64,000 nt of DNA from Metallyticus violacea (GCA_030762175.1 CM060830.1:47887501-47951500), one strand, 5' to 3'; positions 37,047 through 48,210 are shown, counted from the stretch's first letter. Notes: generated from the letters alone by a model not told the origin. Program-made: numbers and translations.

Positions 37047-37977
37047 TCAAATTTCTGATACATATGCCTACATTTGGAATTAATAAAATATATTCATACA
37101 TTTTTAAATTATCGTTTAATAAAAATCCCTTGAAATGAACGCAGCTGTTCGGCTGTCAGATTTTCTTTTCGAACCGATTTCCTTTTAAAACCGTCTCTTC
37201 AACAATAAATGTTCCACCTGTAAACTCATTTATCTCACAATAGATTTTAGTCTTTAAGATCAGCTTAGAATTGTGAATCAATCTTCTTCCGGGATCCAGT
37301 AACAAACGCAGTATTTTTCTCTGCCCATGTTAATCAATATTTGGACCACAATCAGCCTCCCATATGTCGATAATATAACCGCGCGTGGTTTTTAAAGTTA
37401 TTTATAAAACCGTTTATATTTTCTTCTTTCCAACAAGTTAATTCCCTCGTTTCTTCAGTATTCAGAGGTAAAAATTGACCAACTAGATGATCACAGACCT
37501 GGATGACATTATAAGCAATGGATCTTGTTTGTAAACATTTTGAACTTTTGCGATACGATTTACTGATTGTCGGTTAGGAACGGGAGTCCTTCAGCTTTCA
37601 TCTGCAAAGTGAACTACGGACGTTCTCCGAATAATACAGGACTAAAACCAAAGGTAGACATTAACTACCCAGTTACCACTCTCCTTGTTCATAAAACTCT
37701 AGCAATTCCTAGTTTATGACTGAAATAAATATTTCCATTTCCTGTGATATTTACGAAGTCCATACTGAAACGTCAGCTGGGAAAAATTACCTTGACACAT
37801 TCCCCAAGCTTTACAAACATCAGCATGGAAAAGAGCTCGGGCTAGATTAAACATTCAAGCCGTTTTGCAAAACGAGACAGAAAATACTGTTAATCCTTGC
37901 GCTGGGCTTCATGAGGATGAAGAGCGGGCCGCAGGTGGTAGTGACAAGTGCGGTGCGCTGTTGCCAGGTCTTAACAC
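37047..37977. other. No supported gene
   Basis: A+T-rich, with a less A+T-rich part at 37850-38030 that holds the inverted repeat listed next. Confidence 0.4.
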
Positions 37978-38029
37978 GCTCCCTGTCCGTTGTCGCAGAA
38001 ACTTTATAGACATAACAAGGACAGGGAGC
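37978..38029. repeat. 11-bp inverted repeat
   Basis: gctccctgtcc (37978-37988) is the exact reverse complement of ggacagggagc (38019-38029). TTGT/ACAA beyond a one-base bulge extends the stem. Loop about 30 bases. Confidence 0.75.
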
Positions 38030-38247
38030 TAAGCAACTAAAGAACTTTCAGATATGCGACACCAAATTGCGTTACTGCCTATATAAAAAGACTACAAAAC
38101 ATCGTATTAAATAAATCTAAGTGAATAATTTTAAACCAATTTTTAGATGACATGTCCTGAAGAAGGTATTAAATTAAAAAAGTTATTAGTTTAAACTGCG
38201 ATGAAGGGACAAATATTTGAATAGTGTACTTGTGTGCGTATGTTGCC

Positions 38248-38695
38248 TAAATGCTGCATTGATAAATGTCAGTTACATTTGCAAACAAAGAATATAATCA
38301 GGGTATAAAATAAATTAATATAAGATATAAATGTGTAATTTACACGAATATACTTATAAAGATGATATAATGTGGAAAGATGACATGATGTAATATGGAA
38401 AATAAAGAAAGATATACAAGATCTAAAGATATATAATAGAGTTTTATACAAATATAGACAGTAGCATAGTAAAAGTAAAAGTATGTAAGAAATAATAGAA
38501 TAGTAGCTGGTTTCCAGCAATTAGGAAGTAATTGAAAGGAGATGTGATTTTGTTATTTATCAAAATTGTTATTTTTATTATTTTAGTAAATTTCTAATTG
38601 TAACCTAGGTATAAGTATTATCTGAAAAATAATAGTGTATGAATGCAATTTTGTATTTAGAAATAAAATGTAAGATTTTGCAATAGACGTCCAGG

Positions 38696-38697
<2 letters not shown>
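38248..38697 (+). repeat. Dispersed repeat F, copy 1 (empty site)
   Basis: About 450 bp, A+T-rich, non-coding. It matches 51681-52432 over its length: taaatgctgcat start, gcaaacaaag, a long GATATAA-rich part, agctggtttccagcaattag, and agaaataaaatgtaagattt. It lacks about 100 bp present in copy 2. It runs straight into a (TTA)n microsatellite. Most importantly, it shows the uninterrupted sequence at the point where copy 2 carries a SINE. It may be a LINE 3' UTR, unproven. Confidence 0.85.

Positions 38698-38759
<62 letters not shown>
38698..38759 (+). repeat. (TTA)n microsatellite
   Basis: About 20 uninterrupted TTA units following repeat F. Long frames here (poly-Asn or poly-Leu) are artefacts of the repeat. 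Confidence 0.97.
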
Positions 38760-38761
<2 letters not shown>

Positions 38762-39025
38762 TGCAAGGTGAAGTCAATTTTACTTTGGAACAAAGTAAAA
38801 ATTTTCGACACACATCGAGTTCCCTTAATTTCATTCTTTTTAACATATCAAAAAATAAAAGTTTTTATTGGAGTATTCAGTCAGTTGGAAGAAATTGCAG
38901 ATGTAGTCTTTAAAGCAACGTGGAAAACTGGCTTTAGTGTTAAACCCCTTCATCCAATTTCACCTAATAAAGAAAGCGGAGAGATTCCAAAAGGGGTAAA
39001 TTCTCATTTTTCTCCTATTATCGAG
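38760..39025. other. No recognised feature
   Basis: The frame reading 38768-39106 spans this stretch and enters SINE C. No domain was seen. Confidence 0.4.
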
Positions 39026-39440
39026 CAAGGTGCCTCAGGAGGAAACGATTGGAAATCGCATTCTGGAGGTTCAAGGTTCAAATCCCTTGAGAACGGTCAC
39101 CGTTGATCTTGTAATTTTTCATGCTTTTTCCCTGTTCGCTCTGGCGAATAATGGGGATCGAACTTTCCTTTACACAAATTTTTCGCTCTCCCATTTCATT
39201 TCATTTCATTTCATTCCGTTGAATCTGTATCAGGTTTGAAAGTGCCAGGTCGAAGTGAGCTAGTGCGGTGTGACGGTTGCTTGCGCTTTGCAAAGCTTTC
39301 TAGTCCCGATATTCAGTATAAAAGAGGCTTTTGAAGGGCTCGATCTCCAGCTTAGGGATGTTTTATCGGAAAACAGAGTTAAGGATGCCGCCTACCCCAC
39401 AGATATCTCCATCATCTATCCCTTCCCCAATGAAGGGATA
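39026..39440 (+). mobile_element. SINE family C, copy 2
   Basis: Head tgcctcaggaggaaacgatt, B box ggttcaaatccc (39072-39083), then aatttttcatgctttttccctg, an (ATTTC)n run at 39193-39217, gggctcgatctcc and the end block atcccttccccaatgaaggg (39418-39437). Order and spacing match the copies at 27.2 kb and 61.1 kb. It is followed within 20 bp by a SINE-B. Confidence 0.75.
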
Positions 39441-39455
39441 GGAATTTTTAATAGG

Positions 39456-39690
39456 GTTTAACACACGTTTTTACTACTGAAGCACCACAGGCGGTGGACA
39501 TTGGTAAGGATTTTTTTAAGGAAGATAACGTTCTAGGTCTAAGTTTAGGGTACCTGCCCGGCATTTGCCATTATGAGGACTGAGGAAAACCTGAAAAAAC
39601 TTCATGCAGAGAGGACGGTCCTAACGGGAATCGAACCCAGACCTCCCGCTGATGGGTCCGCTCTTTAACGACCTCGGCCACCCGTGGGGT
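39456..39690 (-). mobile_element. SINE family B, copy 4
   Basis: Minus-strand copy retaining both ends. In + orientation: ggtttaacacacgtttttac, caggcggtggaca, ctaggtctaagtttagggta, ggcatttgccattatgagga, a head with ggaatcgaacccagacctcc (B box) and cgacctcggccacccgtggg. A short deletion removes the ATATATCATTTCA part. No clear duplication was found. Confidence 0.9.
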
Positions 39691-41280
39691 TGGAGTAGGC
39701 TTGAATGGCTAGTTTTTAAGCAAGACTAAAGTGCCGAAATATTCCCCTCCGATCATAAAAATTCAACTTTCTGTTATCTGAATTAAATTTAATAGTTTTT
39801 TAAGTAGTTCATAAATATTTCTTCTGACGCAAGACCCTCAAAATAGAAAATTTAATTTTAAGTACTCAGTATTCAGTTTTATAACCTTTCGATGTGACCA
39901 ACTTTGGGTTAAATAAGGAATGTGATAATTATTTTAACATTTTTTTATAATGCGTTACATGCATTTTTAATTTTTACATTCCTCATAGTGGTCTTAAATC
40001 AACCTGTAGTCTAATAAGTAATATTAGTCGATTTCTAAATTGCATTTCCATAAATTCAATGTTCGCTGCCCTGAAACAATGTCAGGCTGGAAGAAAACCA
40101 GTAACAGTAATCCAATCTGCTCATGTCTAGTGCATACTATGGCTTCTTTGGCGCGAGGAAATTGTAGTTTTAAACCCCAATTGAGCACAATATATAAAAT
40201 ATAACAATAATAATTTTATGTTATTTTATCCCACCAAAATATCATTAATTACCACAGATGCAATATTGGTAGCATTATCAAAATATTTAGAAGTTGTGAG
40301 AATACGTGAATTATTTCTTTGAAACAAGAAAGTTTCTGAAGGAGTGGAATAAACTCGATTTATAATTAATAATATATTATTTCATTTATTAATGGATAGG
40401 TAAGCAATTTTGCATGATAAGTGTCAATAGTGACTTTATTTTGTTTAGCGTTTTTTCACAGGCATCCTACTCACAAAATAAAACGTCGCTTTTAACATAC
40501 AAATTATTTATTTTATTTCGAAGTCTGAGTATTAAATGCCCTTACTTGCAAAACGCAGAATAGCAAAAAAGTATATCATACATTTAAAAAATAAAGTACA
40601 ATACTTAATAACAACAAAGAAAAGAACGAGAGCTGTAAATACTGCTGCACTAAACACGAAAACAAAAATAAGCGAGTTATACATTTAGAAAAAGAGACTT
40701 CAATAATAGAGAAACAACAAAGTAAAAAAGAAAGAGAGTTATAAATACTATTAAATTAAGAGTATATTAATATTTTATTTATTTATATTTTTAAAAATAA
40801 ATATACATATTGTATATTATTTATGTTTTACTTTTTACGCCAATTTACTAAAATGTTTAGAAATGTTTCTCTTGAGCAATTAAGACACCTGTTATTGATA
40901 TAACATTCAATTGGCAAAGCTTTAGAAACTATAGTATATGTTCTTCTGTTTTGTATTCACTTCTTCAGGCTGTCCTCTGTTCACCTCAAATCTAACAATA
41001 GAGCAATGTTCTCGCGCGAAAACTTGATTTGCTGATGGTAATTTAAAAACGAGAAAAGAGTCATATTTTTATAGCACACCCGGAAATTTGGATAATTTTG
41101 TCGCAGAAACCAAAATCTCTCTTCAATTGTTCAAGCGATGTAAATCAAATTGCAGAATTTGTGTTTAAATCCATTTATATATTTAACTTAGCAGCGCATA
41201 TGTTACTGTCTGGTTTCATTCAATATGAAGGTGAAGAGATGTCGAAAATTTGGAAAATATTTTGTATGGATGGATTTTGA
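39691..41280. other. A+T-rich DNA, no supported gene
   Basis: No motif is recognised. A 60-codon frame at 41098-41280 is unsupported. Confidence 0.45.
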
Positions 41281-41305
41281 TTTTTTTTTTTTTTTTTTTT
41301 TTTTT
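41281..41305 (+). repeat. Poly(T) run
   Basis: 25 T in a row. It could be a minus-strand poly(A) tail, but no body was recognised on the other side. Confidence 0.9.
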
Positions 41306-42035
41306 GCAACGGGAGGCAAATATATGGCAGACTTCTTGCTTTTATAGAATTATACGGAGACATACAGACTTATCTAGAGAACTAATAAGCATTTAAAAGC
41401 AAATTTAAATCTTGCCTAATTTTTCTCAAAAAATTTTGCTGAATATATGACGCTTTTTCATATTTTTGAAAGTCTAGCTTTAATATTTTTATACATTTAA
41501 TTATTTGGACAGTATCAATTTGCTTAATACTACTTCATTTAAAATGTTGTACATTTTAAAAATCCGTTTACGCGCTCTACCCTTCCCATAAAAAATTATT
41601 ACTGCTGCCGGTTATTGCAATGCCAATAAATGTTCAATATTTGAATTGATGCCTAATATAATCATGTCAAAATCGTGTTACTTTATAAATTATATGTGTA
41701 TTATAAAGCAGAAAATATAAAGTAACATATAAGAGAATTTCTAAAAGTAACAGGAAATAGTCAGATTTTCATGAAACCGAAAGCTAACTGCAGTTACAAT
41801 GATAATTGCACAAACAGTACGTGTTCAACATTTTACAAAATGAGTGAATGTCACTCATATGTTATATAAGTAGTTTTGCATAAACTGCGCGGAAAGGTTA
41901 CGTCCTAAATACGTTCTATAGGGAGATATAAGTCTTAATAAATAAGCAACAGTGCAGAAGTACTCGTATATCATTTTAATTACTTTTAAGCAGTGTAAAA
42001 TTCATTATTGGTACTCAAAGACAGTTTCCTTAGCA
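41306..42035. other. A+T-rich DNA, nothing recognised
   Basis: No feature is supported. Confidence 0.45.
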
Positions 42036-42037
42036 TT

Positions 42038-42098
42038 GGATTCCGTTGCTGACTGCTTGCCTGGAGGTCCTGATTCGATCCTCGGTATCTGCTTAGAT
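42038..42098 (+). repeat. tRNA-like fragment
   Basis: cctgattcgatcctcgg (42069-42085) is B-box-like (GATTCGATCC). The A-box position (tagcattggattccg) is weak. Possibly the head of an old SINE that could include repeat E downstream. Confidence 0.35.
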
Positions 42099-42229
42099 AT
42101 TTTCTAAATTAGAAAGATCTAGAATGGGATCCAAGCAGCCTCTTAATGATAAATAGGCAAGAGATAGCACTCTAGATCAAGAATAATGCATGGTAGCGAC
42201 TGATGGGGTACGTGTGTTGACCACATGCC

Positions 42230-42330
42230 CCCTGCAATACTGCACTATTTCCATGAAATCGCAAGACGGAGACAAAGAGCGCAGCGGTTGTGCTGTTCGC
42301 TTTAGTCCTTCGAAGCTGTTGTGCAAAGGG
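42230..42330 (+). repeat. Dispersed repeat E, copy 2
   Basis: cctgcaatactgc, cgcaagacggagac, agcgcagcggttgtgctg and gaagctgttgtgc parallel the sequence at 32895-33010. Unknown family. Confidence 0.5.
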
Positions 42331-43348
42331 TAGCTTGCTTTTTAGTTGGTATTCAAATAATATAATAGTAATTGGTTAATTACTCTAAAAGTTCAACCTG
42401 TTAATAATGCCAACTGATGAATATATTCCTTTGGGGAATGGAAAATCTTATCCAGAAATATGAAATAGAAATCGTTTTAAGAAAGCCAGAAAGTTAAAGG
42501 TGGAAGTTTCTATAATATTACAGGAAAAGTGGTGTGAAATATGAATTGCTTTCACATTTTATATTCCGCATATAAACAGTTCCAACTTTTCTTCTAAAAA
42601 GAAAAAGTTGTGGTTTCAAAGCTTATTAAGGACTTCTCGAGAACACTTTCACCTGGTGACACAAGCAAGGAGTACTATCGATCTTCAACAGTCAGGACTT
42701 ACAGTGGCAAGGTAACAATAGAGAAGAAGAAAATGGATAACAAAAAGACTCTGTTTAGATATCTAATCCCAGTGGATGACTTCTGGGAAGAAAACTGGAA
42801 ATAACTCCAGATGCTAATGGGAACTAAAAATGAACTATATCTTGTATCAAGTCTTGCGTTTACATATTATTAACGGGGTTGCCATAACAAGGATAGTATT
42901 TTTATTTGTTTGTTATATATTTCTTATATTAATAAAACTTAAAATTAATTGTACCATCTTTTGTGAAGGCTGGAAGTCTTAAATAAACTTTCATAATTAT
43001 GTTATTGCAAGGATAATTACAGAAAAGTGTATTTATGAAAAAAGTATACATATTTGCAATGTTTATATCAATAAAAGCATTTTTAAATGTACTTGCTTCA
43101 TAAGAACGTCAAAAATTTTACTACTTACGTTGGAGAACAAACTGGTAACTGTAATATTAAAACCAAAAATAATTGTTTTGTTTCTTCTGTATTAATTAAA
43201 AATAATAACAAGTACCTACCTTTTCTGCATATGATGCTTTGGTTCTTTCTCGTTCTCCAACGAGGGCCCAGCGACGCAAATTTAGTTGTACCAACATGTA
43301 ACTGAATGGTTCAGGTGTGAGGTAAAATGAAGACTTTGCAAAATAGGG
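42331..43348. other. No supported gene
   Basis: A+T-rich. A 64-codon frame (42610-42804) and a 72-codon frame (43087-43305) have no motif. Confidence 0.4.
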
Positions 43349-43374
43349 TTTTTTTTTTTTTTTTTTTTTTTTTT
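43349..43374 (+). repeat. Poly(T) run
   Basis: About 26 T in a row, preceded by aaaataggg. No retroposed body was recognised. Confidence 0.9.
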
Positions 43375-43834
43375 CCAAATTCCATATAAATCCCGCAATC
43401 GCAGTTGGCGTATCACCGCTTAATATCGCAAGCGATTATGGTCTTTAAGTTGAAATTATAAATAACTTGTTTTACCTGCAAAGTCCTCAGATCTAAACGG
43501 CGTTCATACAACTTAGTTTCCCACATGAGTCCTATTGTTTCTGTTATTTTTACTTTTTTGTTATCCAAACCTCTTGACATTTGAGGTCCACATATTCATG
43601 GAATACTAGCCCATAGCTGTAGTGCTGTGTTGTGTCATGTAAATATTATTACATATATAAACATTTGCGTGTCGACAAATACTTAATAAAATATTTCTCA
43701 AGCAGTAGAATTTTTCTGAGTATGCACAGGTAAATATATTGTATCTATGATATGTGGCAAGCGATTTACAGCATGTGAATTGCTTTCATTAACCCCGGTA
43801 ATAATTAAATATTGATAAATTAACGCACGTCATA
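43375..43834. other. No recognised feature
   Basis: A+T-rich DNA up to the TA target of the next element. Confidence 0.4.
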
Positions 43835-44665
43835 CAGTGCGATCAGTGATGCTTTCCCCAGCAGCGCGGGGTTTTTCCTATGAGCGAGCCCACATTCATT
43901 TACTGTGTCTTGGACGGAGTAGCAAGCCTGTTTGCTTCTTGTTGACTGCTGACAGTCGTAGCGCAGCTGTTCCCGGGTGTGTGTTGTGTGCTTAAATCGA
44001 TAGTATACATAAAGTGTATTATGCTTTGTTGTTGCAACAATACAGCGTGTCTTTATGTAGGATTCATATGTAATAACTCAATAGCAGAAGAATTATAAGA
44101 CCAATTATTTTTGAAAATGCAGTTGATTCTGCTACCTACGTGAATATCACACTAACCCCTGATGCACTTTTCCAACGGATTCTGCCACAGCTCACACGAC
44201 TAATATACCATGAGAGCAATTCACAATGTGTTTCCACAAGACACAGTTCTGAGTAGCAATTAATAGCCCTCTCGTTTCCACAATTTAAGACATGCGGATA
44301 TCTCTGGGATAAATTTAAAAATGTCATATACAAGACGAATTCGCACACCATACAAGAACTCATAGATAATATTCCTTAGAAAATCGTCCGGATTTCTCAA
44401 AATGAACTACAGGGAGTGATGAATAATTTCCGAAAGATGTGTCAAAAATGTGTGGATAATGAAGGCGGACAGTTTCAACACCTTATTTGATAATTTTGTA
44501 AGTAATGAGCCCCTTAAGTTAGTTTGTTTATTGTTGTATAGTTGTTTTTTGATTTTTTTTTGTTTCACCCTTTCACTAATCAGCTGGCCCTGCTAATTAG
44601 TTAACGAGCGGTGCGCTCGCCCATAGGCAAAATACTGCGGGGGAAAAACAAACCTGATCGCATGG
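43835..44665 (+). mobile_element. Internally deleted mariner/Tc1-superfamily element
   Basis: 831 bp bounded by long inverted ends: 43839-43847 tgcgatcag pairs perfectly with the complement of the right end (ctgatcgca at 44654-44662). Further in, cctatgagcgagcccac (43878-43894) matches the complement of gtgcgctcgcccatagg at 18-base scale. TA dinucleotides sit just outside both ends (43833-43834 and 44666-44667), the expected target duplication of this superfamily. It contains only the last third of a transposase. The rest was lost by internal deletion, so it would depend on another copy's enzyme. Confidence 0.85.
44150..44493 (+). pseudogene. Transposase C-terminus inside the 43.8-kb element
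   Basis: Read on the + strand: FPTDSATAHTTNI (about 44170-44208, family FQQDGATxHTA, with the second catalytic Asp kept), MRAIHNVF, then after frame changes LWDKFKNVIYKTNSHTIQEL (44301-44360), a stop, RISQNELQGVMNNFRKMCQK and CVDNEGGQFQHLI ending at the stop near 44490. This C-terminal block (RC..CV...GGHFQHLI) is typical of the insect mariner-like clade whose ends read LTPLDFFLW and GGHFEHL. One stop and at least one frameshift. Dead. Confidence 0.8.
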
Positions 44666-44804
44666 TACTATAGAATTTAGAATAAAGTATACCTTCTTTA
44701 TACACGTTAATATCGTTATTTAATGTCATGTAGTTTATTGCCCCTAATAGAGAATTAGCTTTATTAAGAATATTTCTAAATGAAAGAAATTAATTGTTCT
44801 CGGC

Positions 44805-45348
44805 CAGTGAGGTTATTTGAGTCACGGGTCGGAGGAGTGCAGCGCGTAATGGAAGAAGCCAGACGTCAAGGCCTACAATTCATGTGCAGGTAGAAGTTTG
44901 TAGTTAGTTTGAGGGAGATTTTGCCAGCTAATAGTTGTGCGTTATCCGGTGTTTAATATAATTGAATAATAAATTGTATATTTAATAAGGTTAGCAAATT
45001 AAAGAAAGATGAAAAAGGGTATTGGCAAGGAAAAGAAATTTAGGTGGTTAGTAAAATCGTGTATATATGAAAATGGATACTTGTATGGAAAATATAGAAA
45101 ATATGCTGACAATCGTGTTCCAGGCAAAGAAACTGTTCATGAACTTATCCTACCGAAAATGTATTGCCACTGAGGAGCATCATTTTCAACATCTTTTATA
45201 ATATAGGGCAATATTATCAGTTTTAATTGCAGTATCAGTAATATAAACAGTACGAGCGGCGACTTTCACTTCATTTTTCCGCTGCGGGGATGCACTTTTC
45301 CAGTAAACAGCGGCGATCAGGTGGCCAGTAACTTAAATAACCGCAGTG
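44805..45348. mobile_element. Unclassified TIR element, 544 bp
   Basis: The left end cagtgaggttatttgagtca (from 44805) and the complement of the right end, cactgcggttatttaagtta (from 45348), match at 19 of 24 positions. The CAGTG start recalls hAT-type ends, but no 8-bp duplication is visible (ttctcggc left, tattttat right). It could be a MITE or an internally deleted element of an unknown family. It encloses a 54-residue open frame. Confidence 0.6.
45009..45173 (+). CDS. Small ORF (54 aa) within TIR element, unknown
   Basis: ATG at 45009, stop at 45171-45173. The product is basic and aromatic-rich: MKKGIGKEKKFRWLVKSCIY, then ENGYLYGKYRKYADNRVPGK and ETVHELILPKMYCH. Gly/Tyr repeats and charged residues look more protein-like than the random frames around it. 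No domain is recognised. It could be the N-terminal stub of a transposase whose remainder was deleted, or chance. Confidence 0.3.
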   Translation: MKKGIGKEKKFRWLVKSCIYENGYLYGKYRKYADNRVPGKETVHELILPKMYCH

Positions 45349-46056
45349 TATTTTATATTTCCTATAATTTTACCAGATTAGAAATGATAATTTTCTATTG
45401 TTTTTGCTATACAGTCTTTGATAATTATTGATCTATACAATTGCCCCGTAATTCCTTCTGTTGTTTTTTTTTATTTACACGAATTTAGGGATTGTATTGT
45501 TATCTTGATAATATATACTGAACAGGCCACAGCTTAAGACAATTTTCTGGCTTGTTTACTTTCACTAGTTCTAATCATTTTATGTGGGATGTTTAGCACA
45601 TTTCTACGTGGACTGTACTGCCGCCCTATGTCTCTCATAAAACTTGCCTCTTGTGCTTCTACTTCAGAACATGTTGCCTTCAGGAACACAGCAGGATATA
45701 TTGTACCTCAAGTTTCAGGGAGAGGGATGAGGGGCAACATTCTCAACACGGCACAGCGCTCAGGATAAACCGTAAGTTTGCGATATTAAACACCGTTTTA
45801 CACTGCGCACCCAGAAATTAATAACAGGATTAAAGGAACTAATCTTGTTTATTTCTACATAAGCACTCCAGAAGCGAAGTTATAGGTCTATTTATTTATT
45901 TGTTTGTTACAACTTGGAAGCTCATAATTCTTGAGGAAAGAAATATGGATACAAAAGTATAACGGCATTAGCTATGAAGATCCTTTCTGAATCACATACT
46001 ACGTACTTAAAATGACCCTGCTATTAAACAAATTATAAATAAGTTTTTTATGATCA
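45349..46056. other. No supported gene
   Basis: Includes an exon-like segment at 45668-45771, considered and not accepted (see rejected list). Confidence 0.4.
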
Positions 46057-46131
46057 CTTCACGGGTCTGCAGATGAGTGATGCTCATGTTAGATCACTAC
46101 ATAAACTCCATTTGGGTGCAGACCCGTGAAG
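46057..46131. repeat. Perfect 15-bp inverted repeat, 45-base loop
   Basis: cttcacgggtctgca (46057-46071) is the exact reverse complement of tgcagacccgtgaag (46117-46131). The loop contains a second, smaller pairing (gagtgat / atcact). The arms are G+C-rich in A+T-rich surroundings. It may be a tiny foldback or MITE remnant, or a hairpin RNA. Confidence 0.9.
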
Positions 46132-46389
46132 CCAACATAAATAACCAACGCCGAAAAAGCTTTAAATCATACATAATAAATAAGTTTGTTTATTATATCA
46201 ATAATATGCCCACTTTCTTACAGTGATTTTTTTTTCTTTTTATTTTACGAACAAGAATTCTCACTCGAAGTAACCAGAAAGTACAATACTACGAAGAATT
46301 TCAGCTCCACTATGTGCTGCGCAGTTTCAGCTCTTCTTTCAGGAATCTTACTGTATTATAACCAGAATTTGGTCGTAGAAATTACGAGA

Positions 46390-47130
46390 GTTGTTCAATA
46401 AAGAATGGCAATTTTTTACAGCCGTAATTTCTAAGGCTAAACTTTAACTTGGCAATATTTTGTTAGCTTAATCGTAATGTACACTGGTACTACTTTCATT
46501 GTTACTTCCAGTTCCCGCCTGTGAGAGGATGCAAGTTGTCGGCATGTCCAGTTCCGCCTGAAATTCTACTTTCGTCTCAACAAATCTTCAGCTGAGACCT
46601 ATGCCTATTTAAAGGTATGTTGCGCTTTCTGTATATACGAAACTTCGTTGACGAAATTCATGTACGCAGAATTAATAGTGTATATGTTTAACACTGAGCA
46701 TAATGTCTATAATGTGTAATTTTAATTATATTTAAGAAATAATGTGTAATATTGCGAAAGGTAAAGAAGGACTTGAGTCTCACAATGAGCATGCAAGGAA
46801 TGGGTTGTAAAAGTCGGGCAATGCAAATTAATCTCTTCTGGTATGCAGCAAGCGAAGAATGTTCGCCTCTCTGGCATAGAAGCCAGTCACTTTTCGGGTG
46901 GGTACGCGACAGGTGTGCATTCGTAGGTCATTGACATAACGCGTAAAATTTGTTTGAAGTGAGCTGATTGACGAATGGTCTAACGTGAGCTCTGCTAACA
47001 GTTGTCCAGCAAATAGGAATGAATTTCGAAAATGTCAACATCGATCTATGAGAATGGTTGACACAAAACTGGCGGGAATATTTCGCGTCGATTTAAGATG
47101 AGAGCGGCAGTTTTTCTTGAGTATATAAGA
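46390..47130 (+). pseudogene. Mariner transposase N-terminal relic
   Basis: Starts after a TIR-like gagttgttcaataaagaatg (46389-46408). FRLKFYFRLNKSSAETYAYL (46552-46611) matches the first HTH of the mariner lineage whose proteins start with a FC.KLGKSATET-type motif. Further on LTVVQQIGMNFENVNIDL (about 46995-47050) matches the second HTH (LTVRQIAEEVGISxGSxxxIL). Between and after these, frames change and stops occur. The catalytic domain is not recognisable. It is the least certain of the mariner calls. Confidence 0.62.
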
Positions 47131-48175
47131 AATAGATTTTGGTTTAAAAGTGGGCAGTCTCAGAATTCTCCGAGCCTAGATAGTGCTGCATTGTGCTGCA
47201 TTAAATACCATTGCAGTAGTACTTTCTTTATATTAGCCACCGTTTGGGTGAATGCAACCAGATTTAAGTGTTTGCGAAGCTTACCAAGCCAGTGATCCGG
47301 CGTGAGACAGGAGTTCATCTGACTAAGATTGGTACATTAAACCAACATCAGCAAACAAATAACAAGGTATTGTTTATAGTCGCCTTCCACGTTAAAATCC
47401 CAATCACTCAGTCCCGGCTGCAATACAAAAGCCAAAAGTCAGCTAAAAGCCCTCGAGAAGGAGAGAGTCTCATGGAAGAAGAGTAGGTGGTTTACGGCAG
47501 CTGTGACGAAATCTGCGATCGGCGGGTTTAAATTAATTAACATATCTACCATACAGCCCAATTCCTGTCACCCATCCACAATCCTACTTCAAATTTGCTC
47601 TCACGGCTTGGGATCAACTATAACAACCACCCCAATCACCCACCTATAAATCTTCTTTATCATCCACCAGATCGCTTATGTTGTATTGAACTAATTGTTT
47701 GAGTGTACCTAACCTGAAGTTAAGTTGCTTAAGAATTCCGATGCCTACATTTTCAGTTTTTAAGTTATACCAGTATTTTCAAAAGTACTTTTCTCTATTG
47801 AGTATATTCAGTATCTGTAAGTATCTCCTATCTTTAAACTTATGATTTCTTCAGCAATATTCCGACTTTCTCTTAACCAGAATTAAATAAATTTAACAAC
47901 AGCATACTGCAAAGTAATAAATTATGAATAAATAATTGAGATATTGAAAAAAAACTCTTTCACAGATATGAAACTGTAAGTTTGTTTCAAATTAATAAGC
48001 AACAAATGTTATTTTGATCCCTGAAGGCGTGAAGGCGAAGTATTAAAATGTATAAAACAAATATAAATAAAAATATAATACTATTTTTCTTCAAGAAAAC
48101 GTTGTGTTTACTTCTTTATAAGATTTAATGTTCAAAACCTATTTCTGTGTTCTCTAAAAGCAAAACTGACATCAT
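47131..48175. other. No supported gene
   Basis: Short frames only. 47500-47700 is slightly less A+T-rich with no recognised motif. Confidence 0.4.
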
Positions 48176-48210
48176 TTCATTCATTCATTCATTCATTCAT
48201 TCATTCATTT
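48176..48210 (+). repeat. (ATTC)n microsatellite
   Basis: About eight ATTC units between atcatttc and atttcaaacg. Confidence 0.95.

Noticed and set aside
38583..38913. Frames encoding poly-Asn or poly-Leu runs
   Set aside because: Produced by the (TTA)n microsatellite. The same applies to the Leu-rich frame at 57749-57994.
45668..45771. Exon-like segment: cttctacttcag before, gtaagt after, one frame open
   Set aside because: Only 104 bp, no protein motif and no partner exons; consensus splice strings occur by chance at this length scale.
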